A DNA stretch of 64,000 nucleotides, from assembly GCF_019924045.1 (NCBI RefSeq), contig NZ_JAHXBN010000024.1:1-64000 (forward strand), given 5' to 3'. The notes under the pieces are model-generated. The model was not told the origin of the DNA. It ran no database searches and saw only the letters and a list, made by a program, of their open reading frames with translations. The first letter of the stretch is position 1; the number at the start of each line of letters is the position of its first letter. This DNA comes from Dyadobacter fermentans (GTDB taxonomy: Bacteria; Bacteroidota; Bacteroidia; Cytophagales; Spirosomataceae). Below are positions 49,949 to 58,287 of this stretch, piece after piece. The translations under genes and the position numbers were made by a program.

Positions 49949-50515
49949 ATGGGAAAGCAATTGGACCGGATCACTCCGGAATTGGAGTCGTTCATCAACA
50001 AACAGCACATCTACTTTGTTGCCACGGCGGCGGAAACGGGCACGGTGAACCTCTCACCCAAGGGAATGGACTCGCTTCGCATTCTTGGCCCTAACCGCGT
50101 CATGTGGCTGAACGTCACCGGCAGCGGCAACGAAACAGCGGCGCATTTACTGCTGAATGACCGCATCACCATTATGTTTTGCGCATTCGAGGGCAAACCG
50201 CTGATCCTGCGTCTGTACGGGCACGGCAAGGCTTACCATCCCGCCGACGCCGAATGGCACGAATACTACCCGCTCTTTACTCCACTCGAAGGTGCGCGGC
50301 AGTTGATAGACATACAAATAGACCTCGTCCAGACTTCATGCGGCATGGCTGTGCCGTTCATGGATTACAACCGCGAACGGGACGAGTTAAACGCATGGGC
50401 CAGAAAACAGGGGCCGGACGGCATTCACAACTATTGGGCAAGGAAAAACATGGCCAGCATCGACGGTTTCGACACGGGCATCTTTGCCTCCACCCCTCCG
50501 GATGCAGGCAAATAA
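49949..50515 (+). CDS. Pyridoxamine 5'-phosphate oxidase-like flavin-binding protein
   Basis: A 188-residue split-barrel protein (MGKQLDRITPELESFINKQHIYFVATAAETGTVNLSPKG). The first strands match the PNPOx-like FMN fold, and the SPKG and WLNVTGSGNETAAHLL positions are family-typical. The substrate is unknown; such proteins may bind F420, FMN or haem. The ATG at 49949 lies 23 bp after the ATPase stop, so the two may be co-transcribed. Confidence 0.82.
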   Translation: MGKQLDRITPELESFINKQHIYFVATAAETGTVNLSPKGMDSLRILGPNRVMWLNVTGSGNETAAHLLLNDRITIMFCAFEGKPLILRLYGHGKAYHPADAEWHEYYPLFTPLEGARQLIDIQIDLVQTSCGMAVPFMDYNRERDELNAWARKQGPDGIHNYWARKNMASIDGFDTGIFASTPPDAGK

Positions 50516-50554
50516 ACACGCAGCAAGTACAACAGTACTGAACCTGCTGCGTGT
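50516..50554 (+). terminator. Hairpin after the PNPOx-like gene
   Basis: ACACGCAGCA (50516-50525) pairs with TGCTGCGTGT (50545-50554), and an inner AGTAC/GTACT stem extends it. There is no T-run, so termination is likely but not intrinsic-type. The remaining stretch to 50687 shows no gene. Confidence 0.55.
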
Positions 50555-50687
50555 CTCAATACAGGTTTCCTTGCACAAACGAATGATCGAATGTGAAAAA
50601 CCAATCCGGTTTTTCCGATAGATACACTGGTTCAAAGGCGACTCAGAGCCGCCGATAAATCAGTGAAATCTACCGAAAAATAATTCT

Positions 50688-50966
50688 TCAAACGACTGGA
50701 ACGGGAGTAATGCCTGCCACCTTTTCAAGGGCGATGGTGACCCTTTCGATGCGGTCGACGTTACCGCGACTGCTATCCGAAACTGCCTGTGCCACTGAGG
50801 TTAAGTAATCCCCTCCCAGCTTGGTGTTGAAGAATGGGTCCGCTTCCGCGAGCACTCCCCTCCAACTTTTACCGACAATGTTTCTGGACTTAATGAACCT
50901 GACTAACAGGCGCTCCTTAATGGATAATCCACCATACTCGGAGACTCGGGCTTGAAGCTCAATCAT
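50688..50966 (-). CDS. Hypothetical protein, about 92 residues
   Basis: Not recognised. I take MIELQARVSEYGGLSIKERL at 50966; the longer frame from 51059 adds 31 residues of intergenic character. The protein is helical and charged, without signal or TM. A central KSWRGVLAEADPFFNTKLGGDYL may be a helix-turn region. It is divergent from an XRE regulator, a layout seen in small regulatory or toxin-antitoxin-like pairs, but nothing confirms that. Confidence 0.5.
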   Translation of the reverse strand: MIELQARVSEYGGLSIKERLLVRFIKSRNIVGKSWRGVLAEADPFFNTKLGGDYLTSVAQAVSDSSRGNVDRIERVTIALEKVAGITPVPVV

Positions 50967-51092
50967 GAGATTGGTATAGGGTGTGTAGAAAAATTGTAAT
51001 TTGCGCTTTACTCTCGGTGTAAAACATACCGTATTCAAAAGTACAGAATAATTATACAAACGTCAAGTAATTTTATATTAAACTTATAACTA

Positions 51093-51461
51093 ATGTCAAT
51101 TGTTGGCGAAAGAATAAGAAAATGCCGCGAATTGGCGGGTTGGAACCAGCATAAGCTGGCCAAGGCTTTGAAAAAATCTGGCAAAGCCGTGATATCAAAC
51201 TGGGAAAACGGGAGAAACGATCCTTCGCTGGCTGAGCTCCGGATGATGGCGGAACTCTTCGATACAACGGTTGCCCAACTCGTCGGCGAGGTACCGATGT
51301 TCGAAGAACCCCGCGAACAGTATATCATGATCAAGAAGGACGACCTGATCGATCTTCAGCGCAAGGCGCTCGAACTTGAAGCCGACCGGATCAATACCCT
51401 GAAAGAACAGTTGGAACAAGCTCAGAAAGGCGATGAACCCGGCGAGGAACCTGCGTCATAA
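51093..51461 (+). CDS. XRE-family helix-turn-helix regulator
   Basis: A 122-residue DNA-binding protein. The HTH (about 5-60) is RIRKCRELAGWNQHKLAKALKKSGKAVISNWENGRNDPSLAEL. A coiled-coil tail (about 85-115: DLIDLQRKALELEADRINTLKEQLEQ) probably dimerises it. Its stop overlaps the convergent MFS stop by 6 bp. Target unknown. Confidence 0.85.
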   Translation: MSIVGERIRKCRELAGWNQHKLAKALKKSGKAVISNWENGRNDPSLAELRMMAELFDTTVAQLVGEVPMFEEPREQYIMIKKDDLIDLQRKALELEADRINTLKEQLEQAQKGDEPGEEPAS

Positions 51462-52667
51462 CGCCAGGTTGCGCTGAAACAACGACCGGAAACCCAATGC
51501 ACAGGCACAGCTGGTGACGATCAGCAAGACCCACAAGGCGCTGTACCCCCAATGCCCGGCGACGTAGGCTCCTATGACGGGGCCGATGATCTGCGCAACA
51601 GCCTGGGACACCGAATAGGCGGCTGAATATTTGCCCCGGTTCAGGTCGCTGGCACGGTTCATGACAAACGTACTCAGGTAAGGAAATGCCAGCATTTCGC
51701 CCGTTGTGAACAGCACAACCGTCGCAATAGCCAGGATTACCGGCAAAACATGCGGCACGATGAGTGCCAGAAATGCTATCGCACTAAAAAGCGGGCCCGA
51801 AACCATGTAGAAGTAATCGGGTTTTCTATTGGCCAGATTTTGCACCAGCACCATTTCGAAGAGGGCGATGATCAGCCCATTCATGCCCAGCATAATCCCG
51901 ATAGTCGATTCTCCTATGCCCATTTCCTCCTTCCAATACACGGGCACAAGCCTGAACAGCACCACAAAGCACAGCATATAAAGCGTAACCATCACGAGGA
52001 AGCGTACAAAAAATGCATCCTTCCAGGGAGAAGCCATACTTACGTCGGCCTCAGCGGGAAGGTCGTTTTTCGTAACATGCTTTCTTTTAGGCAAGAGTAC
52101 CACGATGAGCAGACCGGCCAGCACATATACTACACCGTCAACCCAGAACAGCAGGTGATAGTTAATGGCTGCCAACAACCCTCCCACTCCGGTACCAAAG
52201 CCGAAACCGATATTAGTAGCAAGGCGGTTGAGCGCGTACGAGCGTATGAGGTTTTCTTGTGTAGAATAGGCCGCGATGGCCGTTTGGTTCGCCGGTTTGA
52301 ATGCTTCCACAAAAAAGCTAAGTACGACTATCAGCATGCAAAGTAACCCAAAATCGGTTACAAAGCTGAACAGGGTAAAGAATACGCCGCTCAATATCAG
52401 GCTACCGATCTGCACGGGCTGAAAACCCAGCTTATCCGTCAGGTAGCCCCCCGCCATAGCGCCCAGGACCGAGCCAACCCCGAACAGCGTAATGATAAGC
52501 CCGGCGTCCTCGATGCTGCGGTGGAGGCTTTGGGTAATATACATACTCATAAACGGCACGGCCATATACCCGCAACGGTTCACCAAAATTACGAGGCTTA
52601 GCAACCAGGTTTCCCTGCTGAGGCCTGTGAACGACACCCTGTAAGCATCAATAACTTTCCTGATCAT
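51456..52667 (-). CDS. MFS transporter
   Basis: A 403-residue 12-TM transporter. TM1 is VILVNRCGYMAVPFMSMYI, and the loop 2-3 motif in GGYLTDKLGFQPVQIGSL has the A-motif shape. The layout and the NRxGxMxxPF start are typical of YfcJ/MdtH-like drug-efflux members (recollection). It is translationally coupled to the MocR gene upstream (4-bp overlap), suggesting that the regulator and exporter work together. Confidence 0.87.
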   Translation of the reverse strand: MIRKVIDAYRVSFTGLSRETWLLSLVILVNRCGYMAVPFMSMYITQSLHRSIEDAGLIITLFGVGSVLGAMAGGYLTDKLGFQPVQIGSLILSGVFFTLFSFVTDFGLLCMLIVVLSFFVEAFKPANQTAIAAYSTQENLIRSYALNRLATNIGFGFGTGVGGLLAAINYHLLFWVDGVVYVLAGLLIVVLLPKRKHVTKNDLPAEADVSMASPWKDAFFVRFLVMVTLYMLCFVVLFRLVPVYWKEEMGIGESTIGIMLGMNGLIIALFEMVLVQNLANRKPDYFYMVSGPLFSAIAFLALIVPHVLPVILAIATVVLFTTGEMLAFPYLSTFVMNRASDLNRGKYSAAYSVSQAVAQIIGPVIGAYVAGHWGYSALWVLLIVTSCACALGFRSLFQRNLAL

Positions 52668-54133
52668 AGCAAATCCTTGATAATCTTTACGCTCTCTTCC
52701 AGTTCTCCCGGATCAGAAGAAGCGAATCCGAGGCGTATATAGTTCCTGAACTGTGCGGGATATCCGGCAACTTTTCCGTTGGCAAAATACAAATCCCTTT
52801 GTGCAGCCCTTTCTGCGAGCCTGGCAATATCAATTTTCGGGTCAAAGCGCGTCCATACGGCCATCCCGCCATCGGGAATTTCGAAGCTGATATGGTCGGA
52901 TAGCTCATGCTTTAACATTTCGCAAAACAAATCACGGCGCTGTTTATAAACCCGCACCGATTTCCGCAAATGCCGTTGAATAACTCCGGTTTGAAGGAGC
53001 TCAGCGATGGCATTTTCGAGCATGGTATCCCCTTGCCTGTCAATAATGCGCCGCAATGAGGCCAGATGTGCGATCACATCTTCCGGCCCTACCAGATAGC
53101 CGACGCGAAATGCGGGCGAAATCGTTTTCGTGAATGATCCGCAGTAAAGTACCATTCCGGCCTGATCGGCCCCGAAAAGCGGCAATAGCGGTTTGCTCAG
53201 ATAATGGAAATCATAGTCATAATCATCCTCAAAAATCACAAATCCATATTTCTCCGCAAGTTTCAGGAGCTTGATCCGGCGATCGGGCCGCAAAGCAACG
53301 GTGGTAGGATACTGATGATGGGAAGTAACATACACCATTCGCACCGGCTGCTTCAAGCATATTTCTTCCAGGGCATCGATATCCATACCGTGCTCATCCA
53401 CAGGCACATGACAAATATTGGCACCAGCCTGGATAAAGTTCATCGAGGCGCCGAACCACCCTGGCGAATCGGTAACGACACAATCGCCGGGTTTCACCAG
53501 GCTCGTCACGGCCAGGTACATACCCATGATCATACCTCTCACGATCAATATATTAGCCGGTGAAGTTTTCAGACCGCGCGTCTCGTTCAAATGGGCCGAC
53601 AGCTCCTGCCTCAGCCAGTTTGTACCGCTCGTTTCGCCATAACCGAGCCGCGCATAGGCGTTACCATGCAGCAACTGGCTCCGATATGCCCGCGACAAGT
53701 CTTCCAGCGGCGCAAGCCTCGGATCCGGAAATCCATCGTCGAGATGGAGCCGCGAGCCGGCTTTCAGCACTGCACGGTTTAAATGGTCTGGTTTTTCAAA
53801 TTGAAAACCCGCTTTTTTCAGCGGGTCCCGACCGACCGATATTTCCACTGGTAATGGAAGCGGTCGCAAGTCGGGCAAGTTCCGGGCTACAAATGTGCCA
53901 TTCCCCGTCTGGCTTTCCAGCCAGCCTTGGGCGAGCAATTCATCATATGCCTGTACGACTGTCCTTCTGTGTACTTTCAAAATAGCCGCCAACTGCCTGG
54001 TACTCAATAACCGATAGCCCGATTGTAATGTACCGTTCTTGATTAGCGACATCAGCTGATTGGCGATTTGGAGGTATACCGGCTGCTTCCCCCCTTTGTC
54101 GGGGGTGATCAGCGTAGACAGCACATTCATCAT
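52664..54133 (-). CDS. MocR-type regulator (PdxR-like)
   Basis: A 489-residue regulator. The GntR HTH (about 18-80) includes QPVYLQIANQLMSLIKNGTLQSGYRL and AAILKVHRRTVVQAYDELLAQGWLES; the C-terminal aminotransferase domain has the PLP lysine in YCGSFTKTISPAFRVGYL. It is divergent from a PNPOx-like gene, which is the classic PdxR arrangement, and it overlaps the MFS gene by 4 bp. Control of vitamin B6-related genes is a guess from context. Confidence 0.9.
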   Translation of the reverse strand: MMNVLSTLITPDKGGKQPVYLQIANQLMSLIKNGTLQSGYRLLSTRQLAAILKVHRRTVVQAYDELLAQGWLESQTGNGTFVARNLPDLRPLPLPVEISVGRDPLKKAGFQFEKPDHLNRAVLKAGSRLHLDDGFPDPRLAPLEDLSRAYRSQLLHGNAYARLGYGETSGTNWLRQELSAHLNETRGLKTSPANILIVRGMIMGMYLAVTSLVKPGDCVVTDSPGWFGASMNFIQAGANICHVPVDEHGMDIDALEEICLKQPVRMVYVTSHHQYPTTVALRPDRRIKLLKLAEKYGFVIFEDDYDYDFHYLSKPLLPLFGADQAGMVLYCGSFTKTISPAFRVGYLVGPEDVIAHLASLRRIIDRQGDTMLENAIAELLQTGVIQRHLRKSVRVYKQRRDLFCEMLKHELSDHISFEIPDGGMAVWTRFDPKIDIARLAERAAQRDLYFANGKVAGYPAQFRNYIRLGFASSDPGELEESVKIIKDLL

Positions 54134-54196
54134 AATTGGACTACCACTATTTAAAATATTGGATTAGATAGATAGGCCAATTAAGCCATAATTTTG
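54134..54196. promoter_or_regulatory. Divergent control region MocR / PNPOx-like gene
   Basis: TAATTTTG at 54189-54196 matches the -7 consensus for the PNPOx-like gene. Three half-sites, ATTGGA (54135), ATTGGA (54158) and CCAAT (54177), form direct and inverted copies, a pattern expected for MocR dimers. Confidence 0.45.
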
Positions 54197-54212
54197 AAGA
54201 AAAACAACGCAG

Positions 54213-54842
54213 ATGAGCACACCACCACCCTATCTCGTACCCAGCCGGGCGGCCAAGCGCACGCATTACGAACACGAAACGATCTCCGCAATCCTGGACG
54301 AGGCACTGTTTTGCACTATTAGCTATGCGGTAGACAATAAGCCGTTCTCCATTCCGACGGCTTTTGTCCGCTATGAAGACAAAATTTACATTCATGGCTC
54401 TGTTGGCAGCCATTTCATCAGAACAATCGAAACGGGAATACAGGTTTGTATTTCCGTCATGCTGACCGACGCGCTCGTCGTTGCGAAATCGGCATTCAGC
54501 CACTCGGTCAATTACCGGTCGGTGATTATTTTTTCCAAAGCGGAAAAGATCGAAGATATCGAAACAAAACGGGCGGCATTTGAATGGCTTACCAATAAAA
54601 TAGTACCGGACAGCTGGGATTACCTCCGTCCGATGACCGACAGCGAGGTAAGAAAAACGACTGCACTCGCATTCTCTTTCGACGAAGCCTCAGCCAAAAT
54701 GCGCGATGGTATGCCGAAAGACGAGCCGGAGGATCAGGAACTGCCTATTTGGTCGGGCCTCATTCCCCTGCAAACTTTACGAGGCAAGCCGGTTGCCGAT
54801 GAATCGAGCCAAAATATTCCACTTCCTCAACATTTAAGTTAA
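54213..54842 (+). CDS. PNPOx-like flavin-nucleotide-binding protein
   Basis: A 209-residue protein of the NimA/Pyridox_ox_2 type. The SRAAKRTHYEHETISAILDEALFCTISY start and IYIHGSVGSHFIRTI (flavin region) are characteristic. Strands through VCISVMLTDALVVAKSAFSHSVNYRSVIIFSKAEKI fit the split barrel. Such proteins occur opposite MocR/PdxR genes. The substrate is not assigned. Confidence 0.85.
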   Translation: MSTPPPYLVPSRAAKRTHYEHETISAILDEALFCTISYAVDNKPFSIPTAFVRYEDKIYIHGSVGSHFIRTIETGIQVCISVMLTDALVVAKSAFSHSVNYRSVIIFSKAEKIEDIETKRAAFEWLTNKIVPDSWDYLRPMTDSEVRKTTALAFSFDEASAKMRDGMPKDEPEDQELPIWSGLIPLQTLRGKPVADESSQNIPLPQHLS

Positions 54843-54908
54843 CCGCATGCAACTTTGATACCGGTTCGAGCATCTTTCGGGCAAATTCACCTGCAATATC
54901 ACACCCAA

Positions 54909-55154
54909 ATGTTGCACTTCATGTCAGGAAAGGAAATATTCGACCGGTATCAACTGGCGGCATTAAAGAACGGCCTGGGTTCTCACGAATTCAATTATGG
55001 GAACATACTGTACCAGGCGCTGCGCATCGAGGGGGAAGAAAAGGTTTTTCAGCTGCTTGAATTGGCCGAAAATTCGGGCAAACGCATCGCACTCGCTTAT
55101 TCTGCACTGCATACGGAAAGCGGCGGCGAGCCGAATATGGTGATACTTGTCTGA
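54909..55154 (+). CDS. Hypothetical protein, about 81 residues
   Basis: Not recognised. The most plausible start is ATG at 54909 (MLHFMSGKEIFDRY) or 54921; the frame extends upstream through a TTG at 54855. The protein is a mainly helical single domain (YQLAALKNGLGSHEFNYGNILYQAL, EKVFQLLELAENSGKRIALAYS) with no signal or TM. It lies 66 bp after the PNPOx-like stop and may be part of that transcript. Confidence 0.55.
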   Translation: MLHFMSGKEIFDRYQLAALKNGLGSHEFNYGNILYQALRIEGEEKVFQLLELAENSGKRIALAYSALHTESGGEPNMVILV

Positions 55155-55267
55155 TAGTTGACTATTTATAAAATTTCCCCACCTCAAAACACCCGATTCC
55201 TTTTGATTTGCGGGTATCCGTGCCGAATTTTGGCGTCTACGAATGCCTCATTGAATTTGCAGATTAT

Positions 55268-56137
55268 ATGGAATTTCTCGTTGTTATCGCCTTTTTTGGT
55301 TATATCTACTACCTGCGCAATTATGCCGACCTGCGTACACCCAGTGAAAAGGAAGCCGCGGCGCTCGCCGAAGGAATAACGCTGTATGAAAACGGGCAAA
55401 CCGACGAAGCATTTACTTATTTCGATTCCAGGATCAGGCAAAAACCTAAGTCATGCATTGCGTATCTGTATCGGGGCTTGTGCCAGAAAAAGCTTCAAAA
55501 TCCCGACGCGGCAATCACCGACATACAAGCGGGGTTAAGCTACGATGATCAGGTTTTCCCGCTTTACCTCGAACTCGGAAAACTGTATCTCGACCAAAAT
55601 CGGCCCGCCGAAGCACTGGTTGCGCTAAACAAGGCCGTGGCATTGTCGGAAGAAACCAGTACCGATGCTTATCACTTGCGCGCAAATGCATTCACACAGC
55701 TCGGCCGCGAAGCAGAGGCGGCCCGGGACGCTGCGCATGAAATCGAATTGAAGGAGATTTTATTGAAGAATCCCAAAGCATCGCCTGCCGCCAAAGCTTC
55801 GTTTTTCGATAAAAGACTGGCTATCAACATGGTGATAATCGTCCTGACGAGTGCATTGCTTGTGTATGTCATCAAAAATGCGGAGAGCATTCACCTGCCC
55901 TATCTCGTGGCCGTTTTTGCGGCAATCTGTATCGGCTTTGTTGAACCTTACAAAGGCTGGCTGCTGGCCATTATGCAGTGCATTCTCCTGTCAATGGGCT
56001 ATTTCCTGCTTACTTCTCTCCCCGGGGACCAGGCGCGGCAGGAGCTGGAAAATTTTAGCCTCTACGGCTCGATGATCCTGACCTTCGCCGCCAGTTTTTT
56101 GGGAGGCTTTTTGAAGCGGGCGTTGAATATGAAGTAA
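55268..56137 (+). CDS. Membrane TPR protein
   Basis: A 289-residue protein. One N-terminal TM (MEFLVVIAFFGYIYYL) leads into about four TPR-like units (EGITLYENGQTDEAFTYFDSRI, AYLYRGLCQKKLQNPDAAITDIQ, LYLELGKLYLDQNRPAEALVALNKA, AYHLRANAFTQLGREAEAARDA). Four hydrophobic segments follow (from about 208: MVIIVLTSALLVYVI and on). The TPRs face the cytosol by the positive-inside rule (inference). Partner unknown. Confidence 0.78.
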   Translation: MEFLVVIAFFGYIYYLRNYADLRTPSEKEAAALAEGITLYENGQTDEAFTYFDSRIRQKPKSCIAYLYRGLCQKKLQNPDAAITDIQAGLSYDDQVFPLYLELGKLYLDQNRPAEALVALNKAVALSEETSTDAYHLRANAFTQLGREAEAARDAAHEIELKEILLKNPKASPAAKASFFDKRLAINMVIIVLTSALLVYVIKNAESIHLPYLVAVFAAICIGFVEPYKGWLLAIMQCILLSMGYFLLTSLPGDQARQELENFSLYGSMILTFAASFLGGFLKRALNMK

Positions 56138-56180
56138 ATAGCTGGCACAAACCCGGTATCCACTTGCCGCTCGTGCCGCG

Positions 56181-56438
56181 CTATCTGCGAATGGAAATCC
56201 TTTTGGAAATCATGGACCCATCCCAGCATGTGATTACCAGGGAGTAAAGCCCGCGCTTCAAATGCGACACATCGACCGTGCCGTTCTGTTTTTCTTTCAA
56301 CGAGATCGCCTGGCCTGCGCGCGTCCAGGCCACAATTGTAGCTACTTCCATCCTCGACATACCGGAGATCCGAACTTCGTCCTTGGCCGGGTTAGGGGAA
56401 ATAGTGACCTCTCGCTTCAAATCTTCTGTTTTTTTCAT
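56181..56438 (-). CDS. Orphan T9SS type A sorting domain
   Basis: A free-standing 85-residue sorting domain. VTISPNPAKDEVRISG is the usual opening (normally fused behind a cargo), and VDVSHLKRGLYSLVIT followed by SKRISIRR the usual close. There is no signal peptide (MKKTEDLKRE) and no cargo domain upstream in frame. It may be a remnant of a secreted protein whose catalytic part was lost, or a start lying far upstream may have been broken. Confidence 0.75.
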   Translation of the reverse strand: MKKTEDLKREVTISPNPAKDEVRISGMSRMEVATIVAWTRAGQAISLKEKQNGTVDVSHLKRGLYSLVITCWDGSMISKRISIRR

Positions 56439-56571
56439 GTTGGGATGCTAGTGGGTGTCGGGCACATTTAAATCTGTGCTTTTGAATAATCTCGTGCAAT
56501 TTGAAAATACCACCCGCCCCTGTCAAATACGTTGTTCAAACGGCAGGCAGGCAATGACCAAACGGAAGCAT

Positions 56572-56606
56572 AAAAAAAGCGCAGCCCGATAAACCGGGCC
56601 ACGCGC
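56572..56606 (-). terminator. Rho-independent terminator after the methyltransferase
   Basis: On the minus strand GCCCGGTTTATCGGGC, extended by outer GCG/CGC pairs, is followed by CTTTTTTT (56579-56572). Confidence 0.8.
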
Positions 56607-56632
56607 GCGTAAGAGTCGAAGTGGTTGTTGTG

Positions 56633-57331
56633 TTATTTGGCCAAAACCAGCAGTGAGAACCCGCCTACTGCTTTTACCGCCAGCTCCGGACTAACCGTGT
56701 ATAGCACCTTTCTGAAAGAGTTGACGACCTTTCCGTTGAAATTGTGTTTGCCGTAATTCAATTCAAGCTCCGAAAGCGTGTAAAACCAATCGACTACTTC
56801 CAGACCGCAATCTTTCAGAGTGTTGATAGCCATTTCGCGCGTAAAATGATGAATATGGCCTACTGAATGCCTTAGCTTCATTAAATGGCCCGTAAATGCG
56901 GCCAGGGCTGAAAAATCAAGTGGAATATGGAAAATCTTGTATTCCGCATGACGGGCGCTTTTCCTGATAAAATCGAAGTAGTTCTCGACATGCTCGAACA
57001 CGTCGATCATCAACAGAAGGTCGAACTTTTCGTTCGTCTGTAACAGGTCATCGTTGAAGAATTTCAAACGGTCTTTTTCCCGCGACTTGCAAAACTCGTA
57101 CGCATCCGGTGAAATATCGTAGCCATAAAGCTTCACAGCCTTATCTTCCCAGCGGTCATGGATTTGGTTAAGGATTTCCCCTGCCCCACACCCGATCTCT
57201 ACGATGGATTTGGGATGCAGGTTATTCTTTTTCAGCATTTTGATAATCTGAGTGGCCTTCCAGGGCGAATCTTCGATGTGCCAGCTGGGGTTGGCACTCA
57301 GGTAATCAGATGAAGCATTTACATAATCCAT
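56633..57331 (-). CDS. Class I SAM-dependent methyltransferase
   Basis: A 232-residue protein. Motif I is SIVEIGCGAGEILNQI (about 43), motif II ends with LYGYDIS and motif IV is LLLMIDVFEHVENY. The domain is like Methyltransf_11/23 enzymes; the substrate is unknown. The start is chosen at MDYVNASSDYLSANPSW (57331) over the 17-codon longer frame. Stand-alone gene. Confidence 0.85.
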   Translation of the reverse strand: MDYVNASSDYLSANPSWHIEDSPWKATQIIKMLKKNNLHPKSIVEIGCGAGEILNQIHDRWEDKAVKLYGYDISPDAYEFCKSREKDRLKFFNDDLLQTNEKFDLLLMIDVFEHVENYFDFIRKSARHAEYKIFHIPLDFSALAAFTGHLMKLRHSVGHIHHFTREMAINTLKDCGLEVVDWFYTLSELELNYGKHNFNGKVVNSFRKVLYTVSPELAVKAVGGFSLLVLAK

Positions 57332-57468
57332 AGTTCTGTGCGAGTTGTTGAGTTTTAAATACCAGGTTCGTACCAAATACAAGCAAAGTTAGTCACGAAT
57401 TGAAATTACCCCCTGTCAATTGTGCAAAATGCTTGGCTCAGTTATTGTTAGGAGAAAAATAAAAAATA

Positions 57469-57735
57469 ATGGCTATGATCACACAGGAACAACAACGACT
57501 CCAAGACAAAATCCTCGCGAAAAGACAGCAGATTGATTTTGAGCGTACCAGCCTGGAAGAAACTATCGCGTTCTCGTCGGAAAACCGTGAGAACCCGGAC
57601 GTTATGGAAGAAACAAAAAATTTTGACGACCCGGCGCAAAATGCGGCCGACAGCGCGGAAATGAAGTCGCTGAGAGCTGCGGAACGTGAACTGGAAGATT
57701 TGTTGCGTCAGTTGGAAGCATTAAAGGGTAAATAA
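57469..57735 (+). CDS. Small charged helical protein
   Basis: Not recognised. The 88-residue cytosolic protein is all-helical, with heptad-like patterns at both ends (EQQRLQDKILAKRQQIDFERTSLEETIAF; AEMKSLRAAERELEDLLRQLEAL) and an acidic loop in the middle. It probably forms an antiparallel coiled coil. An alternative start is at 57475. It converges on the YceI gene with a 4-bp gap. Confidence 0.65.
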   Translation: MAMITQEQQRLQDKILAKRQQIDFERTSLEETIAFSSENRENPDVMEETKNFDDPAQNAADSAEMKSLRAAERELEDLLRQLEALKGK

Positions 57736-57739
57736 ATGC

Positions 57740-58276
57740 TCACTCCAACGCAAGAACTGGCACAGACACTTCCACACTTGTAGAATCCGATTCTTTACCG
57801 CTCACTTTCCCAATTCCGAAATCACCACGGTTAACTTTAAACTTCCCGTAAAACAGGTGCTGACCACCAGTACTTGTGAATGCGAAAGGTATCGATAGCT
57901 CTTTTCTTATTCCTCTCAATTCGAGCTCTCCGTGGACGACGAAACCGGTATCTGTCCGGCTTACCGCTTTCGATACAAAATAAATACGCGGGTATCTATC
58001 TGCATCGAACCACTTCTCGCCCCTCGCATGCTTGTTTTTCAGCTCTATTCCGGTGTCGATCGAGGCAACGTCCACGGACACTTCGAAATGAGAATCGTCC
58101 GGATGCAGGGGATCAAAACGGATATTTCCTTCTATTTTTTGGAAAGAACCATGCGCATACTTTCCATCAAACCTGATCTGATAGCCTTCCGCAATGCGCC
58201 AACCCGCCACCATAGCGAATGCATATCCACTAACTACCAATGAACTGACCGCTGTTAAATATTTTCTCATTGTCAT
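57740..58276 (-). CDS. YceI family protein
   Basis: A 178-residue exported lipocalin-like protein; the N-terminal hydrophobic stretch (YLTAVSSLVVSGYAFAMVAG) is a signal or anchor. Family features are the VDVASIDTGIELKNKHARGEKWFDADRYPRIYFVSKAV core and GELELRGIRKELSIPFAF. YceI proteins bind polyisoprenoid lipids. It starts 11 bp after the AraC-type gene, so the two are co-transcribed. Confidence 0.9.
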   Translation of the reverse strand: MTMRKYLTAVSSLVVSGYAFAMVAGWRIAEGYQIRFDGKYAHGSFQKIEGNIRFDPLHPDDSHFEVSVDVASIDTGIELKNKHARGEKWFDADRYPRIYFVSKAVSRTDTGFVVHGELELRGIRKELSIPFAFTSTGGQHLFYGKFKVNRGDFGIGKVSGKESDSTSVEVSVPVLALE

Positions 58277-58287
58277 GTTTGATATTA

